From assembly GCF_000764305.2 (NCBI RefSeq), contig NW_025936691.1, forward strand, positions 4,784 to 68,783: a DNA stretch of 64,000 nt, given 5' to 3'. The position numbers and the translations under genes were made by a program. This document shows positions 50,064 to 63,100 of the stretch, in pieces. Under the pieces are notes generated by a model that ran no database searches, was not told the origin of the DNA, and was given only the letters and a program-made list of their open reading frames with translations. How positions within the stretch are numbered: position 1 is the stretch's first letter; every line of letters begins with the position of its first letter. The stretch comes from Hyalella azteca (taxonomy: Eukaryota; Arthropoda; Malacostraca; Amphipoda; Hyalellidae).

Positions 50064-50190
50064 ATGTAAGGTCAAGGTGGCTGATGGAGATTCTCCAAAG
50101 ATGCCAATGTAAGGTCAAGGTGGCTGATGAAGATTCTCCAAAGATGCCAATGTAAGGGCAAGGTGGCTGATGATGATGCTCCAAAGATGC
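50064..50190. repeat. 43-bp tandem repeat, three copies
   Basis: The motif atgtaaggtcaaggtggctg starts at 50,064, 50,107 and 50,150, an exact 43-bp spacing. The third copy is the most diverged. It lies just outside the TIR element at 50,234. Confidence 0.85.
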
Positions 50191-50233
50191 CGATATCTTG
50201 AGCTGAAAGGCCATATTTTACAGCCTGGCCCAG

Positions 50234-51706
50234 GGTGCAGAGGGTGGACGCAGCATCACCAATATATGGGTTTTTAAGCCCTAAGCATCGCCGGGTAATT
50301 TTAAGATGTGTTGCCAGGTAATTTTAAGATGTGTCGCCAGGTAATTTTTAATGAAAAGCCATTTACGCTGAGTAATGAAAAACTATTTACAAGCCACAAA
50401 CTTATTTACAAGGTTGCATGCATGTGTTACCCCAAATAACTAATTTTACCCTAAAAACAGTCTGATTGTACAACAAGTGTCAACTGAACATGCGATAATG
50501 CAGTCTGACCGCTCTAATGTGACCGCAACAGTGCAACTACATAATCGTAAACTTGATGTTTAAATTTTTTTGGCGGGAACTCATCGCAACTGATTTCCAG
50601 ACAAGCTTCACTGCATCCTGATCCATCCAACATATCGGAAACCTTACTTTTTTCTAAATAGTTGGCCAAAAACTGTTTAGTATATTAAATGCAAGAATTT
50701 CAATCTAAATGTGCCAGCAAGATCTTCTGAAGGCGTAAATTTTGCTACTGAAGCTTCGCCAAAGATCTTGCAATACTATTCATCCACTCTCTGCACAGTG
50801 GCAGTATCGGTCCTGGTGGGCTGGTGCCAATCCTAGATTCTAAAATTGCATCATGTGTGGCTCTAATTCATTTTTAAAATGGGTCATTTCTTTGTTTCCT
50901 TTAGAGGCCAAAATGCAGAAGACAACATTGACAATTTGGCATTGATAGATGCATGATGCCTTGATGGCAGTTGAAAAATCAAAAACTAAAAAAAAAATTG
51001 AGCACAGCATGCTGAAACAGGCAAACCTCTAAGAATTGGAGCCTCCAAGTCAAGCCAAGGGAGGAAGCTAGTCCCAGTTGGGTTAATTAAAAGATCAATC
51101 TAAAGATCATAATTATTTCAATAAAAGGTCGACTTGTCATATATTAAAACTTTAACTAAAAAATTTGGGTTGTTTCAAAGAACGCAATTCACTGGCTTTC
51201 ACTCAAGTGCTTTTGTTGCAAAGGCAAGTCGCAACTATCTCTTGGCGACCAATCGGGCTTGCCAAGCTCCCGCATATCCACGTTAGCCGCGTTGCTATGC
51301 CGCCATGATGGCGCCATCTTTGTATCACACTGGCGCCTCAGCTTACTCTCTTGTTCCAACACATTTGGACATTTTGGTAGCAATGGAGAAAGAAAGAACA
51401 AAGCCGAAAGGATTAGGCTGTTGTCAAAACTCCTTCCTTCAGTGAGAGACCGATATTTAAGAAAATTGTCTGGCATTAACGATGTTGATGCTAACAAAGT
51501 GCCAGTAAAGCTGTGATGTGCAGATTTTGCAAGCCTGCCTCCCGTTTAACACGGTGATTTACTAAACTATTTGGTGTTTGGTGGTCACATTACTCAGCGT
51601 AAATGGCTTTTCATTAAAAATTACCCGGCGACGCATCTTTAAAATGGCCGGCGACGCTTTGGGCTCAAAAATCCATATATTGCCGACGCTGCATCCACCC
51701 TCTGCA
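50234..51706. mobile_element. 1.5-kb DNA element with long terminal inverted repeats
   Basis: The left arm (50,234-50,377, starting gtgcagagggtggacgcagc) is the inverse of the right arm (51,588-51,706, ending ctgcatccaccctctgcat). Homology runs through about 119-144 bp; the left arm has an extra internal copy of a 'gatgtgttgccaggtaattt' unit. Ends read TGCA-GAGGGTGG / CCACCCTC-TGCA. A third end-like sequence (catccactctctgcacagtgg) lies inside at about 50,780-50,800, hinting at a nested or composite element. No transposase was recognised in the interior, so the superfamily is unknown and it looks non-autonomous. Confidence 0.65.
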
Positions 51707-52854
51707 TAGTGGACTATGGGTACAGGTGATGGAGAAATGAAACTTCAACGAATCAAGAAAGGCAATATACTTGGTAGAGTTAGTTTGGTAGTACAACTGG
51801 ACAAAGATAATGATGCTGATGAATGGAACCTTCTACAAGAATGGAAAATGAAATACCTTTTCACCTTTTTGAAGAGGAAAAGGATAGAATTTTATCAATG
51901 CTTACCAGATAACCAGGGTTCGGACGGCTCATACTGCATAGGCTATGCAGTATAATGCATAGCCTATGTATTCGGTATTACTATGAGCCTCATAGTAATA
52001 CCGAACAAGATATTGGACGTGCATGCGCTCATGTAACACCTCAGACCTCAGAACTGACCAACAGACCAATTCACCAGAAACCTTGACGTTTAAAACCAAT
52101 TTATATAGAAATTGAAAGGCAATGTAAAGAACTCAAAACATTTGATGTTATAGAACAAAGCAAATCATTTTGATCTTCCAACAAACCAGCCAACTGCAAC
52201 AACCAGGCTGGAATTCTAAGATTGGAAGTTCACTTATAAAAATGCTTTCCACCCAAGGTGAAAAGCTTTCCTTTGATACAGTGCTCTGCCATGTTACTGA
52301 TTACTGACTATAAATGTAAAGGTTGGATCATAAGTGGACAAACTATTTCAATTGTATAGTACATTAGGTTTGTTATAGAATAATTTGGATGTCTCTTGTT
52401 TGATAGATATTTTTTATTATATCTGATCTGTAAATATTATTACGTTTTATTCTTACTTATGTAGCTTATCTAAAGGCAACTAACAGATTTTGCCTCTGGA
52501 AAATGTATAGTATTGTATCATTTGTATGTAGTAAATATTCACGGCTGGCAAACTCACTAAACTGATATGCGACTACGCATACGTATATCAGTACTTCAGT
52601 AGATTCAGTACGAGCCATAAACTGATAGCTACGATCATATTCATATACACGGCATTCACGGCTAGTAAGCTGAATAGAGGCATTCCATTATATAGTTTTC
52701 TGTTTAAATGGCCGTGAAAACGACTGGTACATCCTACAACGGTGCAGTAACTAGCGTCCCATTTTCAACCAAAAACTTCAAAAAAGAGACGATCGCAAAT
52801 TCGCAATAGATTTAACACGTACTAGTCAAAAGCTAGACCCTGCTACAAATATGG

Positions 52855-52935
52855 CGGCCGATCCCACAATGCATCTGGCGATTCGGTGCCGTGACGTCAT
52901 CCTTTCGAGCCCGATAGCAATAGCCAATAGGCAGA
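52855..52935. promoter_or_regulatory. Promoter-like motif cluster (YY1-like, CRE, CCAAT)
   Basis: Within 80 bp lie aaatatggcggcc (YY1-like), the palindromic CRE core tgacgtca, and agccaatag (CCAAT). It is an unusual GC-rich island in AT-rich DNA, 1.2 kb upstream of the proposed NUP153 start exon. It could mark an untranslated first exon of NUP153 or a promoter shared with CCDC86. Motif evidence only. Confidence 0.3.
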
Positions 52936-53383
52936 ATAACACTTAAAACTTTAACAACTTTCACCACTACCAGCCCGTCGTCAACTAAAATCCAAACATG
53001 GTTGTTGACTTATGCGAATTACGAAAAGCTGGTTGCGTTTACGTGTTCTAAGGATATGACTAGTATTTAACCCTTATTCCTAAATGTCGGAGAAAAAAAT
53101 CTCAGAGACGAGGAAAATATGTTTTTGGTTACCAAATATAGGTGATTGTGTTGCAATAAGTATTTAATAGAATATCACACTTCCACTTTTTTGGAATGTG
53201 TAAACGATAAAAAACGCGAACTCATAAATATTTATTACGATGAATTTGAGAGGAAAATTACGATATGAATCCAACCGAAAATTGTAGGAGCCACTGATTG
53301 GGCTAGATTGTAAGAGCAACTTTGTAAGGCTGGATTCGCGATCGGTCTCTAAGATTTAGTAAGCTTAAAATATCAAACTAATG

Positions 53384-54042
53384 AACTGTCAAAGAAGGAC
53401 ATCATCGACAAGCTCTAAAGAAAAATACCACAAGCTCTGACCAAAGCACCAGATGCCCAAGAAGGATGGTGCTGAGAATTCAACGAGAAACTAATGAACG
53501 CAGCTGGATGTAACGTTGCACACGTGTTCAGTGAGATCCAACGGTGATGATTAGGTCGCAATATTTTTTTTTTTACATTCCGCCTTCGTTTACGAGTTAT
53601 ACGGTCCTAAATTCGCGGTGAGCCCAATATACCTAATGTACAAATTTGAATTAACTTTGAATATTCATGTCTAACCATCTAACATTTATTATGCATTCCT
53701 TCGCAAGCATGTTATGCGGTGAAACGACTACCTAGCACTTCTGTAGCCGATTGTATAATTTTCAGTAAGCCTGAAATCTCTCCCAAACTAATGATCATAG
53801 CTAGATGAAACTTTGCACATGCATTTATTAAGTCATAACGGTGATGTTTGGGCCATGATCATTTTTTAGATATTGTCTTCGTTTCGAAGTTATTCTGTCA
53901 TACGGACCAAAATTCGCAGTGAGCCTAATATGTCTTCTATGGTAATGTACATATTTGTACGAGACACCGCATACTTGGAAGCATGACCGTTATGTAATAC
54001 TGAATGCATTATGCATACATAGTAAGATGAGAAGGCAAATTG
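53384..54042. repeat. 656-bp block, second copy
   Basis: Near copy of 48,999-49,654, continuous with flanking sequence on both sides, so this is probably the genuine locus. It ends 58 bp upstream of the proposed NUP153 start codon. No coding potential was seen. Confidence 0.8.
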
Positions 54043-54100
54043 GTATGCTCTGAGCGCACTGCAGATCACGGGCCAACGCGGTTGTGCACTTGTGCTCAGT

Positions 54101-57100
54101 ATGTCGGCATCATTCAGAAAGTCAGGGTCGGGATTGCTCTCCAAAGTAAGTTTATTAAATTATCTTTGCCGTGTTTAAATTCCTTATGATGCACCCTGGC
54201 CCCGTTTGGACTAGGTGTGCTTCTGATGTCACCATGTCAGTGATGTGTCCAGGAACTGCGCTGATCCTGTCATCCAACTCCATTCTTCATTAATTAATCC
54301 CGTCATCCCGGATTCTATCACACCGAGTTAAGTTAGTCATTTTGAATCCACAACATGTTAATTAAAGAAAATCTCCTCGAACCAACATTTAGCACTGAAC
54401 TCTCATTAGTAGCACTGAACTTCTATTCCCATTAGTAAAATTTACACGTGCCTAAATAAAAATTTACATTTTTAAATTCACCTTTTCACGTCAGTTTTTC
54501 ACAACTTCACTCTTCTTTCATAAAAAAATGAAATTTTAAGTTCTAAAATAACGCCAAATATAGGTACGTGGCTAAGCATAAAAAATGTACAAACTTGCTT
54601 CAACGAATATGTAATAGATGATGGCTTCTCGGGTCAGTTCCATTAAATTTGAAGATGACATTCAATATTTCCCTTTCGACTGGAGCAGTTGCTCAGAAAC
54701 TGTTCAAAGGGTAGACTAACTAAAATGTTCGTAAATTGCTCAACTAATGAAGCATGTTAAATTTTACATATGTTATATACCATCAGTAACATTTGCAGAC
54801 GAAGCTTCAGGACTATGGTGCTGGCAGTCTGGCACAGTGATAGCGGCTGACGAAGACGGGTATTTCTTTGTTGAATGCATGATGTCGGATGCTGGTAAGT
54901 CGGCGCTGCGATAGGCAAAATTAGAGAAAATGTAAGCTTTTATCACTTATGGATGTAAGATATGTCACGGAGTCTAATCCGCCTCCAGGAAGCATAATTA
55001 TAAACGTTTAATTATATACGTAGATGTGAGGTAATTGATATTTAATTTTTTGGGTTATATTATGAGTTTATGACACTGATACCTGTCGTACTTCATTGAG
55101 AATTGGCAGTCGACATCACAGTGTACAGGCTCATTATGCTGACGCGTTGTGCTTGACTGTCTACAAATGGTGATCAATATTGCAAGAGATGTCGACCACA
55201 CTGTTATGCTCATCCTCTCACTGAATAGACAATGTCCATTTAATATTTAAAAAGCATGAAAATAGAACGGAGAGTTTTTCTTGCATATCACTAAATGACG
55301 TAGTAGCAGTGGTAACCATGCCTAGCTATCGTCTCGGGAGCTCAACTCTGCCCGACAATTGAGTCAGGAGACTCCATGGACGGTTGTAGACGTCGTTTTT
55401 GCAATGTTGCGCTGCCTGACGATATAAATCACTTGATGGCCATATAAGAATTTCATAGAATATGTCAACGATTCACACAGGCTCTCAATTTGCTATAGAG
55501 TCATTCTCTACTTTGTAATCACTCACACGTGTTATCATTCATAGAGTAGATTTTAAAATTGCGCAATATTAAGTTTTTGTTATCGGCATAGGTTCTAGCT
55601 TTACGTAAATTCAAATAGGTCAGAAGCCTTGCTATGTCTTCTGTACAAATTCATTGCGTGTCGTCACGAAAACTGGTCCGGAAAACGTCCTAACACCGCA
55701 ACAGGGCATTCCTCGAACTTGACATAACTACCTGTCGGGGGGCTACCTTGGACCAGGCTCCAGAGCTCCCTCAGCTTTAAAAGAATAAGAAGACATACTA
55801 CGAAGAACCTAAGATAGAAAGACTGAGCAATTTTAACGTGACAAAGATCTAACCACGTTGATAGGCAAGTTACACATTTGGAAATACGTAGTTGTCAAGT
55901 GATATTGAAGTCAGGTTTTTAATTAGTTTAAAGGTTATGTATAAGTAACCTTTAGCCGGATAATCGAAACCTGATCTCTATCGTTAGATTTGTTGTAGAA
56001 TGAGAGACTAGAAGACTCAAATGTCATCGAGAATCGCCAATTTTTCGACAACAGTTTTATATGTTCATGATTTTACTAAAAAGTACACTAACCATTAAGA
56101 CTGTATCCTTTCTTATTCAATCAGCCCGCATGTATTACCTCCAAACAACAGGTTTTGGTTGATTTGGAAAATATCTATAGAAACATTTATAGTCACTTTA
56201 AGATGTGATATACGTTTTGTTCATTGCTGGGGACACAACTTTTTTTTCCATGTAGGTATTCCGCCAAACAATTTTGAGTCCCCCGAATCTCCAAATAAAA
56301 TTTATTAGCAATTAGTACAAATTCACGAATCAACATGCAAAAAAAATCAAAACGCGCGAAGGTCAACCAAGTTTTTGACCGTCGTTATAATAGTGGACGT
56401 TCATTTTCGTGTAACATGTTGGACGAATCTTTGTTTCAAAATTTCGTTCCGATAAAATTTCCAATAATGCTATAATCCGATGCATGAAAAATGATGGCAA
56501 GCTTTTTCTGAAATGTTTTTAGTTTAAATTAAAGATGCTTATATTATAACGGTTCCATACCGACGGAAGCGATTTGGTGTTCCTGTCACGCACAATCCGG
56601 GCTGAAAGGTTGGTAAGAGGAGCTGCGTCTTTTTTGAAAATCGGTGAGTAACTTGTCGGAAGAAAGTAGTCAATAGGCTGTTGAAAATTTCAAGAATTGA
56701 TTTTGACGTAGCGTTGACACTTAAGTAGGAAAGGAATAATAGAAGGAGGGAAGGATATCTTTTTTTTTATTGTTTCTTCCTTTCTTTGATAATTTGTAAC
56801 TGGAAAGAATGGATGATGCACGCTGGGCACGTAAGGTGTACCTGTGGAATTTGAGAGTGAGCAAATGGGAACGTAAGTGTCATGCAATAGTACGAAAGTG
56901 TGGATTTCATGAAACACGGGCTCGCCCTGGAAATAATAGACCAAGAGAGGAATGGATGATAACAGTTCAGGGTGCAACAGGGACCGAATGGGACGTCAAA
57001 GAATGGAAGAAGGAAATAGAAAAGAGAGTGAAGCTGTGGGGTCTGAGAGTGTGGAAGCAAGGAATGGAAAGAAAGGACAGCCTGAAGTTGTACAGGATAA

Positions 57101-60100
57101 AAGAGGTGCCAAGGTATGAGTACATATATGATGGAAGTAGAGGTGGAGATCTAATGTTCTGTGTGAGAGCAAATGCTTTGAGTGTGAATGCGCGGACATA
57201 CCGGTGGAATGAGAGAAGAGAGGATATTTGTTTCATGTGTGACAGAGGTGAGAGGGAAACTGTGGAGCACCTGATGATGGAGTGTGACGCATATGAGCAG
57301 GAGAGACTGGAAATGATGAGAGTGATACTGGATGAGAGAGGTGAGGGTGACGGAGTGGTATATGAGAGAACAGGAGAAGAATGGATGGCAATGATAGTGG
57401 GCTTGTCAACGGGGGTGACAGCCGCTATGACTGAGAGTGGAAAGCGATTTCTGGAGAGTGCATGGAGAGTGAGGGAGAGGAGGAGGCTGGCAAGAGTGGA
57501 AGCCAGGGGACAGTAGAGAGCAGCAGTATACATAGGGCAAAAACTGAGATATAGAAATAATAATCATTCATATGAATTTCTTCTTGATCATATGAATTTC
57601 TTCTTGATTCCCTTTCACCTAGCTCTCATCTTACCCCTAACACAAACTTTCACACTCTCCATGCTGTCTTTAGTTTCCCTTTCTTCCCCCTTCTACTAAC
57701 AAATGAAAGTGTGATGCGTGGCTAATGGCCGTTGCAAAGGCCTGACTCTGAAATGTCGTTCTTCCCTTCAGAGTCACCACGCCCCAAATCCAAATCCAAA
57801 TCCAAATCCTGTTCCTGTCACGCACAATCCGGGCTGAACTTTCCCCCTTTTTACCTTCTAATTATTATTATTATTATTATTATTATTATTGTATGTATAT
57901 ATTTTTATTTTATTATTTTATTTATGTATATTGTAATCAATATATAACAAATAGTTAAGACTACTTATAGCCTTATAAGAATTAGCTAAGCTGCTAGCTA
58001 CGTACAATGTATTGCACACTTGATGCCTCTGTACCAAAAACATTTCATTTATTGGAACCTAATACACACTAAAGGCAACAAGTTTATATACCAATTTGTC
58101 ATTCATAGTACATTTATACTAAACCATGAATAACAATACCTCAATATAAATTAAAGACTGCCACTCAATATTTTTAAATATATGAAAAAATAAAAAAAAT
58201 CATGATTTTTTTTATAAAAAAATCAAGTGATTTAATCACACGATTTAATCATTTTGATTTAATCATTGCCAACCCTGATGACACATGTATGGTTTTTGCT
58301 AAATTTAAAGTCATGTTATTACATAACAATACCTACACTTGGGAAGCAAGGTGTGTTCTGCATAGAATAACACCAAAGTACAAGAAAGACTTTCACTAAA
58401 GTATGTATGTTTATCAATCAATTTGTCAAAATTTCAATTGCTTTCTTGATTCATATGATTTTAATTAGTAATGAATTGAGTGAATATTTTTGTTACAAAA
58501 GCATAAAAAGAAAAGTTGATCTTTATATATTTTTTGGAATATTCAAAATATCAAGGATAGCATTCAATTTATTGCTTCAAGACTTGTGATAGATTTTTTG
58601 TATTAGAATTTTCCTGAAACTGGAGGTCTGACCTGATGGGAATTGACTTTCCTTTGTAGTTCAAATTACTTTTAGCTGTGTTCAGTTGCTCAATTTGAAC
58701 TGATAACAATTTATTATTTGCAGGGTTTCATGAGACGAGTCACTGACTCAGTGTCGGGACTTCTGGGAAGCTCATGGGTGCCAGGTTTCTTGAGAGCAGA
58801 TGAGACAAGAGAGGAGCAGGAGAGCCACAATAACCATTTACCAGGACCTTCACACAATTCCCGGCCTGGTTCATCTCCACAGCAACCCAGCCCCACTAGG
58901 ACCAAGCACCTTATCTATCCTGAAGAAGGTGAGGCATTCATGTATGCTTGAGAACACTTTTCAAGCCAGTTCAGGTCTTTGTTTATATACGTATTTTAAT
59001 GTATTGAATAAAATAACTATTGTGGAGCTAGTATGTTAACCATGCTTGACAATGAAACAGCTCAGTTATCATTTTTTATTATTTTTTTATGTGAACGATA
59101 TTTAGCCAAGATATTTTTGGACATTATTTTAGTATGGAAAATTGTTGTTTATTCTGAAGAATTGGTTTCAATGGAGATTAATTTATTGTCCCAACTTTTT
59201 TTCTATAACTTCTAAATTCTCATTTCTAACTCACTCATCAATTGAAAGCATATGGGTAATTGAAGTTCATAGTAAAATATGAGTTATTGAGAATTGAATG
59301 CTTAAGAATTGGTTACATTTGTTTGAAATTCTGTTGCAACTCAGATTACCATATGAACGCGAGGATTCAATTTACCATTTTCATGGCCAGTTAAAATGCA
59401 ATCTTACTGGACAGTTGTGGAGAGAAATAATTAATGATTTGTATTTATTTGCAGCAGGCAATGAAGAACTTCATGAGAACAGCACTGCCACAAACTTATT
59501 GCCTGCTGTCACTAGCTCAGCAACTAACAACAATCATAGGTTGAGCCTACTTAGTGCCTCGGCTGCAAACTCTGTAGCTTCGTGCTCAGCCCCTGCTGAT
59601 CGCAATGGTGGGTAGCATGCGAGCCAACTTACGTACTTGATCTTAATCTTATTGATCTTACTAAGTCTTGAATTTTTTTGGTGAATAAATTTTGTACCCC
59701 ATTGAGAATCGAAGCTAAAGTTTTTTCACACATCAGTTTACTGTGATCGATAACTAAGAAGTTTTCTTTATTAATTCAATGATTCAGCTTTAATGATGAA
59801 TTATGTATAGAATTAATTGTACAAAGGCATCATTTTGAGTGTAGAATGCTGTGTATCATTCTTATTGTTGTGGTGATAGCTGGATATCTTTATTAATTTA
59901 GGCTGCACCAGTTGTAATAATTACTACATATATTTCAATTTCTGGCGAATAGAAAGATCTATCAAAATAAAATTTTGAAAAGTTTAACCTCTGGTCAGGT
60001 CTCAGAACATGTCTAAAATTAGGAAATTTTTTTTTTGTGATTGGTCTTGTGCAACTTGTCAGCTGTTGCTGGCTATACATAAATGTTGAATTACTATGAC

Positions 60101-63100
60101 TCAGCTTACACATTGAATGTTTTAATCCTGCAGCTGAAGGTGACCATGCTCTTGGCAGCCGCCTGTATTTTGAAAGCTCTGTCAAGAACTGGAGACAGAA
60201 CTCAAACAATCGCATGGGTTCCTCTCCACGGACTTGCCCTTCAAGCACCTCAAACATGTCGCCTGTTGCTGGTCCAAGTAGCGCAAGAGATGTGTTCAGC
60301 AGCAGTCGGCAGATGACAGAAGAACAGCAATGCAGTGTGGCTGATAGCTTGCCTCATGACAACTTGGCAGTGCAGGACCAGCTCACTCCGGCCTCCTCCT
60401 GCTCCAGTTCTGCGTCTCGTCTTACTAATACTGGTAATTTTATGGCACGACTAAAGTGTGACCTCCAAAATTAAGAATTGAAGCTGATTAATGTCAAACA
60501 ACTTGCTACCAAGTTTGATGATTTTCATCTACTATAAGAGCATAGTTCCATGGGACTGGGAAAATTTCAATTGTTGATTATTGCGCTGACGATCCAACGC
60601 GTAATACGGCTCAGTTATGATGGGCATAGTTGAAGAAGATGGGCATAGCAATAAGAAGATGGGTGGAGGAACTATGCATGGCCTAATGGGCTGGTGCTTC
60701 TGCGTGCGTCTCACAGCACGGTACTGTTTTGAGCTATGGGGAAAGAAGGACTTGCTAAAAGGCAGTCTCATTAATGTGGGTGAAAATTTCCTGGCGAGGA
60801 GTTCTTTACATCTCATGATATCTGGCGGTGAAGACCTTGTATTGGAACTGTGCCATTAGGCAGCCAAACAATAAAATTAGATTCGCCTTCGAATGATGGA
60901 ATAGTAAAAATGATGTGGTTGTAGTATGCAAGCTATTAAGTATTAACTGTAAGTGTGCATGGAAGGTGCAAGTTAGACGGGGAAAGAACATCTGTCCTGG
61001 TATTAAGTTAGTTGAAAAGTTAATGGAGGCATCTGGTGGCCAACCTCCAGGCTGAATTCTGAATGGTTTGTAGGCTTGCAAGGGCGGCGTTGGAACAACA
61101 AGAAAATTTAAAGATATTATAAAGAATTTAAATATTTTGAAAGATATTTTATACCATTTCTGGTGGTGATTCTGATGGTTGTTTGGATGAGGATGTTACT
61201 CTTCAAGTTTCGTTACAAAGTTCCATTCTATCTAATTTCAGTCCACAAATACATATTTTAAGCCGTACTTATCTTGAATATCTATGCTTATATTCTGATC
61301 CTGGAATTGGATCAGGAGGATTTATTTTCTTAGTTTTTTGCTTCAATGGTATTATGTTAAATATCTAATAATCTAGTATATCAAAATGTTAATGTAATGC
61401 TCTTTATTCAAGAAAGCTAATTTTGTGCAAATAATATGTCATGATTCATAAATGTCGTTTTCCTGAGGCTTGTTCCCGTTATTTTATTTAATTTTTTATT
61501 GCAGGTGGGCGACTGGCAGAGCCGAGCGCGAGCGGCCGTCTGAGCGCTGCCATGTCGGCCAGCAAGAGACCGCGCTTCTCTTTGGCTGCTTACAGCGCTG
61601 CTGCATCGCCTCCTGTAAGAACAATTGTATATTTACTAAAATAGCAGAGTATTGATTTTCTTTGGTATGCTTCTTTCTCATAATAGAACTGTATTACAGA
61701 AATAGAACCTTCAAAAACTGATGCATCTACTTAATCCAATGAACACTTTTTAAATTTACATTTATTAATGATCATTAATTGGCTGGATAATCTGATTTGC
61801 GTAAATTAGTATTGCCCCCTTCAGTTAACTGATGATATCTTGTTGGTTCATTTTCAAGAAGTCAGCCTGTAATTCTGGTAGCAAAATAATCAGGTTTGAG
61901 AAAAATAATTCAAGTTGATAAAACTCATAGCCAGACTGAACAAATGCTTGGATATTCTCCTTGTACTGCATTTATGGCTATTAAGTATTTGGCATATTTA
62001 CAGGGCAATAAGTCAATCCTGAGCGATGGAAGCTTCCGAAGTTCTCCCTTCTACCCCGGGCGCACAACTTTTGGTGGTGCTGCTTCTTACAGGCGCACCC
62101 CAACGCCTCTCACACCCACCAGGACTTCTGTAAGTCGTTACGGAATTTACCTCCTGTCATATAACATAATTTCACAACCTTAGAATCCTACCAATCATAG
62201 AGACGTTTACACCCATACAGTCCCACTAGGGTCAAATTCTCAGCCCGGCCATGCAATGTCATTGAGATTTTTTTTGGTTGTAATAGTTCATTCAGTAAAA
62301 GTTAGTTGTTAATTCACATTGATGTAAATAGGATTCCATAGTGAAAAATTGACGAGTGTGTTGAGGCTGCTTAATCTATTAGTCTACATATTGTCACCCA
62401 AAGTTTTTTTGTTAACAGTGAACATGAAGTGATTCGAAAGTAGTTTTTAATGTTATTTTACGGGCTTACAGTATTTTCAAGCTATTAGGCTCATATTTCT
62501 TGAATAAAAGTTGCATTAATGGTGAATAATGTGCACAGGTTGCATCGCCTAGAGTAGTGAATGACGGAGGTCTCTCTGAGGCTGCACAGAAAATCTTGTC
62601 CTGTTTAAATGCCATGTCCACTCCGCTCACTGATGCCAAGAGAATGGCTACACCGGCCGCTTCTCCGTATGCATCTTACCTGACTTCCCCGTACACTGCT
62701 GCCTTCCACAAGCATCGCCCTCACCAGCGATGCCCCCCAACCTCTTCCCTTTCTACTCCACTCAAGGCAAGTGCTGCTAAATTTTACTCCATGTGCTGTT
62801 ATTAATTAAATTCTATTAATTTTGATCAATGATAAAATTAACTAACTGCATAGCACAAGATATAAGCTGTTTCAAAGGCAATTTTTGCTTACATTGTCTG
62901 TCCAAGCCTTTGATATCTTGTAATATTCTACATTTCTGATTAAATCATGTCCTGTTCATTTTCTTTCTGTACAAACTATAAAGATGAAGCCCATGTTCGA
63001 TGATTTTCTTCTGAATATCTCTTAGGTAATTACTTCCTCGCTTAATGGTGAAGATTTCATAAAGGATACTGATACTGGGAGCTAACAATTAATTGTGTTG

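Larger units (their letters stand above)
48217..54100. other. Region between divergent CCDC86 and NUP153, transposon-rich with assembly faults
   Basis: No supported gene. It contains a MITE (48,793-48,985), an N (48,998), a duplicated 656-bp block, an embedded sequencing adapter (49,655-49,692), a 43-bp triplicate (50,064-50,190), a 1.5-kb TIR element (50,234-51,706), a promoter-like motif cluster near 52.86-52.93 kb and the second copy of the 656-bp block, which ends 58 bp before the proposed NUP153 start codon. Order across the adapter should not be trusted. Confidence 0.55.
54146..58723 (+). other. Proposed first intron of NUP153
   Basis: This 4.6-kb intron contains an unassigned exon-like segment (54,799-54,894), a LINE 3' end (about 56,700-57,900) and, at about 58,200-58,280, AT-rich inverted repeats ending ttgccaaccctg, which resembles a hAT-type terminus. 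The extent depends on the start exon at 54,101 being right. Confidence 0.45.

Noticed and set aside
51259..51516. 85-aa frame inside the TIR element, possible transposase piece
   Set aside because: No THAP, DDE or other transposase motif could be seen; an overlapping frame on the other strand is equally long.
58200..58280. hAT-like terminus ending ttgccaaccctg
   Set aside because: Only one end was found and no matching left terminus or target duplication, so it was not called as an element.
60532..61081. Open frames in a NUP153 intron
   Set aside because: No domain, and no acceptor/donor pair in the right phase. The flanking exons already join correctly.
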